8,809 nucleotides of DNA from Collinsella aerofaciens (GTDB taxonomy: Bacteria > Actinomycetota > Coriobacteriia > Coriobacteriales > Coriobacteriaceae), in the NCBI GenBank assembly GCA_014846205.1, contig RKAY01000125.1, positions 1 through 8,809 of the forward strand, in the 5' to 3' direction. The notes under the pieces were generated by a model. The model made no database searches. It worked only from the letters and a program-made list of their open reading frames with translations, and was not told the DNA's origin. The translations under genes were made by a program, and so were the position numbers. This document shows, piece by piece, positions 1 to 5,951 of the stretch. The stretch's first letter is position 1, and the number at the start of each line of letters is the position of its first letter.

Positions 1-59
1 ACCTCCTGCGCGTCGAGCAGCGTATCGAGCTCGGCATCGTTGCTGATCAATACACTCAA
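1..59 (-). CDS. ybeY: YbeY endoribonuclease / 16S rRNA maturation factor, N-terminal fragment (runs off left edge)
   Basis: Only the first 19 codons and part of the twentieth are present, reading (M)SVLISNDAELDTLLDAQE. The start is a TTG at 59-57 that overlaps the phoH stop as TTGA (59-56), with AAAGGAG five bases upstream. YbeY is a metal-dependent RNase involved in 16S rRNA 3' end maturation and ribosome quality control, and it follows phoH in most bacteria. The identification rests on position after phoH, the stop/start overlap, the ribosome binding site and the open frame to the window edge. The visible residues precede the catalytic HxxxHxxxxxH motif, so the function cannot be confirmed from sequence here. 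Confidence 0.65.
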   Translation of the reverse strand, partial: MSVLISNDAELDTLLDAQE

Positions 60-1042
60 CGGGACTCCTTTCGGTCGCGCGAGCGCTGCTCACGCACATC
101 ATCATAAGCATCATAGGCCTCGACGATCCTGCCCACCAGGGCATGGCGCACCACATCGGCGCGCTCCAGGTGCGAAAACGCCACATCGTCGACTCGGCCC
201 AAAATCTTCTCGACGTCGGCCAGGCCGCCGCGACGACCCACCAGATCACGCTGGCTTAAATCGCCGGTAATCACAAACTTGGAGTTAAAGCCCAGGCGTG
301 TCAGGAACATCTTCATCTGCTCGGGCGTCGTGTTTTGTGCCTCGTCGAGTACCACGAAGGCGTCGCTCAGCGTTCGGCCGCGCATGTAGGCGAGCGGGGC
401 AATCTCGATCACGCCACGCTCCATAAGCTCATCGGTACGTTCACGGTCCATCATGTCAAACAGGGCATCGTAGAGCGGACGCATGTAAGGGTCGATCTTT
501 TCCTCGAGAGTGCCGGGCAAAAAGCCCAAATTCTCCCCCGCCTCGACAACGGGCCGCGTAAGGACCAGGCGACCCACCTCGTGGCGCTTGAGCGCGGCAA
601 CGGCGAGCGCCATGGCAAGATAAGTCTTACCGGTACCGGCGGGGCCCAGGCCAAACGTGATGGTATGCGAGCGGATGGCGTCAACATAGCGCTTTTGGCC
701 GAGCGTCTTGGGACGAATGACGCGGCCGCGATACGACAGCAGCACGTCATCGCGCAGCGACGAGGCGTCGTGCTCGCCATCGCGCAGAACAGCCAAGCAA
801 CGCGAGACGTCGTCGGCAGACAGCGTGCGACCAGCAGCCGCCTCACGAAAAGCATGTTCGAAAAAACGCGCCACGAGTTCGACCTCGTCCGGGTCACCGC
901 TCACGGCAATCTGGTCACCGCGCGCAACCACATGGGCGCGAACCAAGTCTTCGAGCGCGCGAAGGACAGCGTCGCCGGCGCCCAAGACGCGCGAGGGGTC
1001 AATCCCCTCGGGAACGGTAAGTCTAATCTTCGAGGCTTCCAT
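56..1042 (-). CDS. phoH: PhoH family ATPase (PhoH-like protein)
   Basis: The 328-residue protein is a cytoplasmic P-loop ATPase of the PhoH family, related to the helicase-like PhoH2/YbeZ proteins thought to act on RNA with YbeY. Visible motifs are Walker A GPAGTGKT (residues 133-140), the family signature RPVVEAGE (about 163-170), FLPGTLEEKIDPYMRP just after it, and Walker B VVLDEAQN (about 230-237), followed by TRLG and ITGDLSQ. The N-terminal 100 residues resemble the usual PhoH N-terminal domain, and the tail is short, charged and Arg/Lys rich. Two starts are possible because an in-frame TAG lies just above the upstream ATG at 1060. I prefer the ATG at 1042 because AGGGAGGT precedes it, whereas nothing precedes 1060; the three-base spacing is short. 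The gene overlaps the 3' end of mtaB by 20 bases and its TGA overlaps the ybeY start. Confidence 0.95.
   Translation of the reverse strand: MEASKIRLTVPEGIDPSRVLGAGDAVLRALEDLVRAHVVARGDQIAVSGDPDEVELVARFFEHAFREAAAGRTLSADDVSRCLAVLRDGEHDASSLRDDVLLSYRGRVIRPKTLGQKRYVDAIRSHTITFGLGPAGTGKTYLAMALAVAALKRHEVGRLVLTRPVVEAGENLGFLPGTLEEKIDPYMRPLYDALFDMMDRERTDELMERGVIEIAPLAYMRGRTLSDAFVVLDEAQNTTPEQMKMFLTRLGFNSKFVITGDLSQRDLVGRRGGLADVEKILGRVDDVAFSHLERADVVRHALVGRIVEAYDAYDDVREQRSRDRKESR
65..71 (-). promoter_or_regulatory. Ribosome binding site of ybeY
   Basis: AAAGGAG on the minus strand lies inside the last codons of phoH, five bases before the TTG at 59. It supports choosing this TTG, which overlaps the phoH stop codon and so suggests translational coupling. 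Confidence 0.6.
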
Positions 1043-2315
1043 GGACCTCCCTGCGAGCATGGACTAAGCCGGAATCGTCGACTCCGATGATAGCAACATC
1101 GAGCAGACACGGGGCCTTGAGCCCGCAGACATCGTCAAGACGGGCATGATGGAATGAGCCGAGCGTCAGGTTGTCGCCATACTCGAGCACCGCACGCTCG
1201 ACCGTGCCCACGCGGCGGCGGGCATCGGCAATCGCAAGTTCCTGTGCGGCAGCACGCATACGGCGGCTGCGTTCGGCCATAATCTCGGGCGGGACCTGAT
1301 CGGGCATATCGGCTGCAAGTGTGCCGGGACGCTTACTATAGCGGAAGACATGCATGCGCGAAAAGCCCACGCGACGGCACAACGCCAGCGACTCCTCGAA
1401 CTCCTCGTCCGTCTCACCGGGGAAGCCGACAATGACGTCGCAAGAAAGTGACGCCTGCGGCAGATTGGCACGAATCATGCGCACCGTGTCCTCAAAGGCC
1501 TCCGCGCTATAGGGACGACCCATGCGATGCAGGGTCGCCGTACAGCCGGACTGTACGGGAAGATGCAAGAACGGCGCGATGCGCTGCGGATAGCGCGCCA
1601 TCACCTTGAGTAGGCGCTCGGAGATGTCCATGGGCTCCACTGAGGAAATGCGCACGTGGGCAATTGCGGTGCGCTCCATAATGGCCTCGAGCAGCTCATC
1701 GATCTCCACATGTTCGTCAGTCGCGCTCTTGCCGTCATAGGCGCCCAGGTTCACGCCAGTCAGCACCACCTCGGGCACACCGGCCTCTTGGGCCTCGCGC
1801 ACTTGCTCGAGCACGGACTCGACGGGCACGGAGCGCTCGGGGCCGCGTGCCTTCCACACGATGCAATACGTGCAGCGGTGATTGCAGCCGTCTTGGATCT
1901 TCACACCCAGACGCGAGCGCCCCAGAGCATTGACCACATCGCTGTCGCTGCAGGCGGCCACACTATCGGATTCGACACCCAGCACCTCGCAGACACGCTC
2001 GGCGACATCGATTTTCGACGGCTCGGCAATGACGCGGTCCGAAAGCTCTAATAGCTCTTCGGGATGCAAGTTGACAACGCAGCCGGTCACGACCACGTAG
2101 GGCTCACCTGGATATGACAGCGCATGACGGACGGCCTTGCGGGTCTTAGCCTCGGCCTCGCCCGTCACAGCGCAGGTATTGATTACGATCAGGTCGGCAT
2201 CCTGGGGCTCCACCATCGCAAAGCCCTGGCGCATAAGATCGGCAGTGATACGGTCGGACTCAACCCGGTTGACGCGGCAGCCAAGGTTGACGACGGAAAT
2301 ATGGGGTGCGAGCAA
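1023..2315 (-). CDS. mtaB: tRNA (N6-L-threonylcarbamoyladenosine(37)-C2)-methylthiotransferase MtaB
   Basis: MtaB is a radical SAM methylthiotransferase that converts t6A37 to ms2t6A37 in ANN-decoding tRNAs. The 430-residue protein has the full methylthiotransferase layout. The N-terminal domain carries the second [4Fe-4S] ligands Cys13 (LGCRVN), Cys48 (INTCAVT) and Cys79 (VTGCVV). The radical SAM core has CNHRCTYC (Cys144, Cys148, Cys151), then VVLTGVNLG, VRISSVEP, HLPVQSG and DVIVGFPGET. A short C-terminal segment (about 370-430) fits a TRAM domain. LGCRVN with NRVES favours MtaB over MiaB or RimO. The start is TTG at 2315 with AAGGAG five bases upstream. The Shine-Dalgarno overlaps the TAA of dnaJ, so coupling to dnaJ is likely. 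After the SAM cysteines the protein reads CIVWKARG, where relatives such as B. subtilis YqeV have CIIPWARG. Confidence 0.94.
   Translation of the reverse strand: MLAPHISVVNLGCRVNRVESDRITADLMRQGFAMVEPQDADLIVINTCAVTGEAEAKTRKAVRHALSYPGEPYVVVTGCVVNLHPEELLELSDRVIAEPSKIDVAERVCEVLGVESDSVAACSDSDVVNALGRSRLGVKIQDGCNHRCTYCIVWKARGPERSVPVESVLEQVREAQEAGVPEVVLTGVNLGAYDGKSATDEHVEIDELLEAIMERTAIAHVRISSVEPMDISERLLKVMARYPQRIAPFLHLPVQSGCTATLHRMGRPYSAEAFEDTVRMIRANLPQASLSCDVIVGFPGETDEEFEESLALCRRVGFSRMHVFRYSKRPGTLAADMPDQVPPEIMAERSRRMRAAAQELAIADARRRVGTVERAVLEYGDNLTLGSFHHARLDDVCGLKAPCLLDVAIIGVDDSGLVHARREVHGSLED
1045..1052 (-). promoter_or_regulatory. Ribosome binding site of phoH
   Basis: AGGGAGGT on the minus strand stands just upstream of the ATG at 1042 and inside the last codons of mtaB. 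It decides for 1042 over the ATG at 1060, which has no purine-rich sequence before it. The GGAGG core ends only three bases from the ATG, closer than usual. Confidence 0.6.
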
Positions 2316-2320
2316 GCGGG

Positions 2321-2326
2321 CTCCTT
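2321..2326 (-). promoter_or_regulatory. Ribosome binding site of mtaB, overlapping the dnaJ stop
   Basis: AAGGAG on the minus strand shares its first two A residues with the TAA stop codon of dnaJ (2327-2325) and sits five bases before the TTG at 2315. This near-ideal site is the reason for choosing a TTG start. Confidence 0.75.
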
Positions 2327-3473
2327 AATCGAGGATATCGTCGAGGGCGCTCTTGATACGATCGGTTACCGACTTCTTGCCGGAAGCAACGTCATCGCCC
2401 ATCTCGTCGGCAAAAGCGCGGAGCAGCTCGCGCTGCTTGTTGGAAAGGTTCGTGGGAACGACCACGCGCAGCTGCACGACCAGACGACCGCGTGAGCCGC
2501 CACCGCCGATGCGCGGCATGCCGAAGTTGTTGACGCTGACGGTGTCGCCATACTGTGTGCCAGCGGGGACGCACACCTTGACGACCTCGTCGGGCATAAT
2601 GCCCTCGACCTCAATCTCGCAGCCAAGCGCGGCTTGCGCGATGGAAATATCGCTCACCAGGTACAGGTCGTCGCCGTTGCGCTTAAAGCGCTCGTGATCG
2701 GCGACGCGCACGTTGACGATCAGGTCGCCCGAGGACTCGCCACGAAGGCCGGCCTCGCCAAAGCCGCTCACGCGCAGCTGGCGACCGGTCGAGACGCCGG
2801 CGGGAATATCGATGTCGATCTTTTCGTGCGAAGGCGTGCGGCCCTGACCGTCGCATGTCTCGCAGGGATGATCGATGACCGTGCCCTCGCCGTGGCAGTC
2901 GGGGCAAGGCGAAGAGGACTGGACCTGACCCAAAAACGAGCGCTGGACCGTGGTGACATAGCCCGTGCCGTGGCAGCGGCTGCACTGTTTTTCGGTCACA
3001 CCGTCAGCCTTGCCCGTACCGTTGCAATCCTCGCAGGGAGCAAGGCGGTCGTAGCTGATCGTCTTTTTGCAGCCAAGCGCGGCTTCCTCGAGCGTCACCG
3101 AAAGCGAGATGGCCATATCGCGACCGCGACGGCGCTCGCGCCGGCTGCGGGCACCACCGCCGGCGCCGCCGCCAAAGAACGACGAGAACAGGTCGTCCAT
3201 GCCCATGCCGCCAAAGATATCGTTGATATCGACATAGCCGGAGCCACCAGGGCCATCGGCAGTACCAAAGCGATCGTAGTTGGCACGCTTTTGCTCATCA
3301 GAAAGGACAGAGTAGGCCTCGTTAAGCTCTTTGAATTTGGCCTCGGCCTCGGGGTCGTCCGAAACATCCGGGTGTACCGTACGGGCTTTCTTTAGAAACG
3401 CGCGCTTAATGGTCCGCGCGTCGGCATCCTTATCGACGCCAAGTACCTCGTAGTAATCCCTATTTTCCGACAC
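2325..3473 (-). CDS. dnaJ: Chaperone protein DnaJ (type I Hsp40)
   Basis: DnaJ is the cytoplasmic co-chaperone that delivers unfolded substrates to DnaK and stimulates its ATPase. The 382-residue protein has the complete type I layout. The J-domain (about 4-70) contains HPD at 34-36. A Gly/Phe-rich linker (about 71-115, with DINDIFGG and FFGGGAGGG) is followed by an Arg-rich patch. Four zinc-finger repeats are CEDCNGTG (147-154), CSRCHGTG (164-171), CPDCHGEG (190-197) and CETCDGQG (204-211). Both C-terminal domains follow (IPAGVSTG, GDLIVNVRV, then VPAGTQYGD and GRLVVQLRVVVP), ending in the usual helical tail. The frame is open upstream to 3539, but the start is GTG at 3473: AAGGA lies seven bases before it and it begins directly before the J-domain. 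It lies 81 bases downstream of a second J-protein gene. No dnaK or grpE is in view. Confidence 0.97.
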   Translation of the reverse strand: MSENRDYYEVLGVDKDADARTIKRAFLKKARTVHPDVSDDPEAEAKFKELNEAYSVLSDEQKRANYDRFGTADGPGGSGYVDINDIFGGMGMDDLFSSFFGGGAGGGARSRRERRRGRDMAISLSVTLEEAALGCKKTISYDRLAPCEDCNGTGKADGVTEKQCSRCHGTGYVTTVQRSFLGQVQSSSPCPDCHGEGTVIDHPCETCDGQGRTPSHEKIDIDIPAGVSTGRQLRVSGFGEAGLRGESSGDLIVNVRVADHERFKRNGDDLYLVSDISIAQAALGCEIEVEGIMPDEVVKVCVPAGTQYGDTVSVNNFGMPRIGGGGSRGRLVVQLRVVVPTNLSNKQRELLRAFADEMGDDVASGKKSVTDRIKSALDDILD

Positions 3474-3554
3474 GACCGAATCCTTCCGACTTTCAATATT
3501 GTCACAGTGCGTCCTATACCCATGCAGGGCCGGCCGCAAACAGAGGGTTTGATG
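3474..3554 (-). other. 81-base intergenic gap between the two J-protein genes
   Basis: This is the longest gap in the window. It contains the dnaJ ribosome binding site, an 8-base palindrome CAATATTG (3494-3501) and the palindrome GGCCGGCC (3528-3535). A weak sigma-A-like pair exists: TTGCGG at 3539-3534 and TATAGG at 3518-3513, with a 15-base spacer that is shorter than optimal. I see no CIRCE (TTAGCACTC inverted repeat) or HAIR (CTTGAGT inverted repeat) element, and no hairpin with a T-run. It may be a linker in one transcript or hold a secondary promoter for dnaJ. Confidence 0.5.
3481..3485 (-). promoter_or_regulatory. Ribosome binding site of dnaJ
   Basis: AAGGA (within GGAAGGA) on the minus strand lies seven bases before the GTG at 3473. 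It decides for this GTG over the longer open frame, whose extra N-terminal residues do not resemble DnaJ. Confidence 0.7.
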
Positions 3555-4658
3555 TTATTGCATCCCGTACGGCGAAAGCATCGCGCGCTGCGAGCAGCTC
3601 GCAAACCATACCGACACGAGCGCGAACATGAAGCCGTTAGCAAAACCGTTGGCAAACTGCATCGCGCCACGTTTCCACCACAGCAGGCTACGTTGAAGTA
3701 TCCCATCCGAGAGCACCATGAACAGGCCCATGGCAAACGGAATAAAACACATCACGGCAAAGGCCGAGAACACGCCTGAGATGGCCGACAGCACCAAAAA
3801 CGGCGCCACAATGCCCATCAGGTAAAAGCCGGTACGGGCTTTGCCCTCCAGGCGCTCGGCCTCCACATGGGCGCGACCGACCAGGTCACCACCCGTGGCG
3901 CCATTGGTACCGGCGTGACCCATGCCGCTAATGCGAACCTCGTCGCCGTCGTGCGTGCCGGCAGGAAACTCAATCGTTTGCTCGGAGGTCACGCGAGTAC
4001 GACCGCTGCCGCCGCAATCGGGGCACGGATCGGCTACGACCTTGCCCGAGCCGCCGCACTCGGGACAAACCGACTGAAACGTACCGGCGCCAAACAGGAA
4101 GGACAGGTCCACATCGATATGGCCGCGTCCGCCACAGCTTGGGCAGGTATGGGCATGCTCGGAGGAGACAGAACCCGAGCCGCCGCAGTGTCCGCACGTA
4201 TCGAATCGCGTGTAGCGAACGGTTTTGCGGGCACCGCCCTTGGCCTCCTTGGCATCGAGCTTAATGTCGACGACCACATTGGCACCGCTTTCGGGATTGT
4301 AGGCTGCCCGCCCGCGACGCGGCTGGCCCCAAGCGCCGCCAAAGGGAAAACCGCCCTCAAAAGGATTGCCGTATCCGGCGCCACCGGCATAGCCGCCACC
4401 GTAGGGCGAGGCCGAAGGTGCACCCGCAAAGGGATTGCCCGAGCGCATGGCATCATAGCGTGCACGCTTCTGCTCATCCGAAAGCACAGCGTAGGCCTCG
4501 GAAACCTCTTTGAACTTTTCCTCGGCATCCGGCTCTTTATTGACGTCCGGATGGAGCTTACGGGCCTTCTGCTGAAAGGCCTTTTGTATATCACGCGAGG
4601 TGGCGTCCTTGGAGACACCGAGAATCTCGTAATAATCTTTTTCGTTCATCGTCGCCAT
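3555..4658 (-). CDS. Membrane-anchored DnaJ-like protein (J-domain, zinc finger, C-terminal membrane segments)
   Basis: The 367-residue protein begins as a normal type I DnaJ. The J-domain (about 4-72) has DYYEILG and HPD (36-38). A Gly/Phe/Tyr-rich linker (about 73-115) contains NPF twice. Four intact zinc-finger repeats are CGHCGGSG (155-162), CPSCGGRG (172-179), CPECGGSG (198-205) and CPDCGGSG (212-219). The first part of C-terminal domain I follows ([17 protein letters not shown], then [10 protein letters not shown] to about residue 265). Instead of the rest of domain I and domain II, residues about 276-354 are strongly hydrophobic and form about three membrane helices. The positive loop [10 protein letters not shown] between the second and third fits a cytoplasmic J-domain and zinc finger with an outside C-terminus. 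By family logic it would recruit DnaK to the membrane; this is inference. The start is ATG at 4658 with AGGAGG nine bases upstream; an ATG at 4649 and a GTG at 4679 are less likely. It lies between hemW and dnaJ, where actinobacteria often carry hrcA. Confidence 0.9.
   Translation of the reverse strand: MATMNEKDYYEILGVSKDATSRDIQKAFQQKARKLHPDVNKEPDAEEKFKEVSEAYAVLSDEQKRARYDAMRSGNPFAGAPSASPYGGGYAGGAGYGNPFEGGFPFGGAWGQPRRGRAAYNPESGANVVVDIKLDAKEAKGGARKTVRYTRFDTCGHCGGSGSVSSEHAHTCPSCGGRGHIDVDLSFLFGAGTFQSVCPECGGSGKVVADPCPDCGGSGRTRVTSEQTIEFPAGTHDGDEVRISGMGHAGTNGATGGDLVGRAHVEAERLEGKARTGFYLMGIVAPFLVLSAISGVFSAFAVMCFIPFAMGLFMVLSDGILQRSLLWWKRGAMQFANGFANGFMFALVSVWFASCSQRAMLSPYGMQ
3597..3833 (-). other. C-terminal membrane segments of the DnaJ-like protein
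   Basis: This part of the J-protein gene encodes three hydrophobic stretches in place of DnaJ C-terminal domain II. They cover about residues 276-298 ([19 protein letters not shown]), 299-317 ([19 protein letters not shown]) and 334-354 ([12 protein letters not shown] at the core). The first two nearly touch, so they form a tight hairpin or one broken helix. The only charged loop, carrying two Arg, one Lys and two Trp, lies between the second and third. The segment is in the same open frame as the zinc finger. Confidence 0.8.
3634..3657. repeat. Imperfect 12-base tandem duplication
   Basis: Two adjacent 12-base units, ccgttagcaaaa and ccgttggcaaac, match at 10 of 12 positions. Read on the minus strand they encode a duplicated FANG motif (FANGFANGF) at the start of the last predicted membrane helix of the DnaJ-like protein. 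It is in frame and looks like a small slippage duplication. Confidence 0.7.
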
Positions 4659-4667
4659 GCGCGGCAA

Positions 4668-4673
4668 CCTCCT
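4668..4673 (-). promoter_or_regulatory. Ribosome binding site of the DnaJ-like membrane protein
   Basis: AGGAGG on the minus strand is nine bases before the ATG at 4658. It rules out the GTG at 4679, which lies upstream of it, and makes the ATG at 4649 (18 bases away) unlikely. Confidence 0.75.
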
Positions 4674-4716
4674 GCTCACAGCAGCGTATATCTTGCGGTA
4701 ATTCTACCCGAGCGGC

Positions 4717-5949
4717 CTAAGCTAGACCCCAAAACAGCTCGAACAGAACATTTCCATCGAGCCAACCCAGGTGTGTCGGCGCTAAACGAGCTCGAACACG
4801 GCCCGCGATGACATCTGCCGAAGTGAAGGGTCCTTCATGGACCCCGAACGCCTCGGGCACCCACGTGGCAAGACCCAATTCGAGCGCGCGATCGCAGGCA
4901 GCCGCCAGCTCATCCGTTGGGATGACGCAAGCCGCGCGAACCAACAGGTCGGACGCAACACCGCGCGTCATGCGACAGGCGAGCATCAGGTCTTCGGCCG
5001 CAGCCTCGCGCTGCGACAGATATTCGGCCTCGAACGCCGTCGCGGCATCGTCGCGTTGCACCAGTCGCACGCGATACGCATCGCCTCGAGAAGACACGCC
5101 GGGAAACAGTCCGGCCAAGCGGTCGAAATCTCCAGCATCAAGCATACCGGCGGCAGAGCGACCTAGGCCCAGATAGCCCTGTCCGGTCCAATAGGCAATG
5201 TTGTGGGCGCACTCATGGCCGTCAAGCGCGTAGCTCGCCACCTCATACGGGTGATACCCGGCCGCACCCAGGAGCTCGCGCGCCACGTCCATGCAGGCGG
5301 CCTGAAAATCCTCATCTGGCTCGAGCGACTCGTCGCAGCACGCCATGCGATAGAGGGGCGTCCCCTCCTCGAGCGTGAGCGGGTAAACCGACACATGATG
5401 CGGAGCCGCCGCCATCACGCCATCGAGCGTGCGCTTCCAACTCGCTGCGGTCTGCCCGGGAAGTCCGCACATAAGGTCGCACGAAACGTCAAGCCCAGCT
5501 TCCTTGACCGTCGCGATGGCAGCGAGTGCCCGATTGGCATCGTGAATGCGGCCGATGGCGGAAAGTTCGGTGTTATCGAGCGTTTGGACGCCCAGAGAGA
5601 CGCGCGTGACACCAACCTTGGCAAGCGCAGCGGCTAGCTCGGCGGTCAGCGACTCGGGATTGGCCTCGCAGGTAAACTCAACGGGGGCGCACCACGCACG
5701 AATACGCCGCGCCAGCTCCACCAGGCGCTCCCCCGCCAGCGACGGCGTGCCGCCGCCAACATAGACGGTGCAGATCTGGTCGAGGGCCCCAGCCTTGCCA
5801 AAAGCATCGAGGCGCGCGTACAACTGCTCAAAATAGACATCGAGCGCAGCACCCAGCTCGCACGGAGCGAAACTGCGCGAATCAAAGTCACAGTAGCGGC
5901 ACTTTTGGGCACAGAACGGCACGTGCGCATACAGCGCGGTAACGGCCAC
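4717..5949 (-). CDS. hemW: Heme chaperone HemW (radical SAM family, formerly annotated HemN-like)
   Basis: HemW binds heme and a radical SAM [4Fe-4S] cluster and is thought to deliver heme to membrane-bound haem proteins; it is not a true coproporphyrinogen oxidase. The 410-residue protein, a normal length, shows CAQKCRYCDF near the N-terminus (Cys13, Cys17, Cys20, with Asp-Phe after the last Cys as in HemW). It also has YVGGGTP (63-69), EANPES (95-100), SLGVQT (118-123), HNIAYW (249-254, a HemW signature), GLGRSA (261-266) and a HemW C-terminal domain from about 320 to the end. The start is GTG at 5949, with GGAGG seven bases upstream and two bases after the dus stop, so translation is probably coupled. 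lepA-hemW is a widespread gene pair; here dus separates them. Confidence 0.95.
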   Translation of the reverse strand: MAVTALYAHVPFCAQKCRYCDFDSRSFAPCELGAALDVYFEQLYARLDAFGKAGALDQICTVYVGGGTPSLAGERLVELARRIRAWCAPVEFTCEANPESLTAELAAALAKVGVTRVSLGVQTLDNTELSAIGRIHDANRALAAIATVKEAGLDVSCDLMCGLPGQTAASWKRTLDGVMAAAPHHVSVYPLTLEEGTPLYRMACCDESLEPDEDFQAACMDVARELLGAAGYHPYEVASYALDGHECAHNIAYWTGQGYLGLGRSAAGMLDAGDFDRLAGLFPGVSSRGDAYRVRLVQRDDAATAFEAEYLSQREAAAEDLMLACRMTRGVASDLLVRAACVIPTDELAAACDRALELGLATWVPEAFGVHEGPFTSADVIAGRVRARLAPTHLGWLDGNVLFELFWGLA

Positions 5950-5951
5950 CC

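Noticed and set aside
1058..1060. ATG at 1060 as the phoH start
   Set aside because: It has no ribosome binding site, while the ATG at 1042 has AGGGAGGT just upstream. The extra six residues actually encode that site.
335..1090. Plus-strand open frame (251 codons) opposite phoH, and a similar one at 2634-3395 opposite dnaJ
   Set aside because: Both lie antisense to clear genes and show no family motif. They are explained by the codon bias of the true strand.
3474..3554. CIRCE or HAIR heat-shock operator, or a terminator, between the two J-protein genes
   Set aside because: No TTAGCACTC or CTTGAGT inverted repeat is present. The palindromes CAATATTG and GGCCGGCC are short and lack a following T-run.
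3392..3736. Possible frameshift in the DnaJ-like gene hiding a normal C-terminal domain II
   Set aside because: The overlapping minus-strand frame encodes a Cys/Arg-rich sequence with no DnaJ features, and the gene's own frame gives coherent membrane helices with a sensible charge pattern. The tail therefore looks genuine.
4659..4716. Promoter before the DnaJ-like gene (TAGAAT at 4706-4701)
   Set aside because: The -10-like hexamer is fair, but the best upstream partner TTGGGG (4732-4727) is 20 bases away and inside hemW. It is too weak to call.
3867..4811. Plus-strand open frame (314 codons) opposite the DnaJ-like gene and the end of hemW
   Set aside because: It is antisense to well-supported J-domain and zinc-finger coding, has low-complexity Ala/Gly/Arg composition and crosses a gene boundary. 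It is a shadow.
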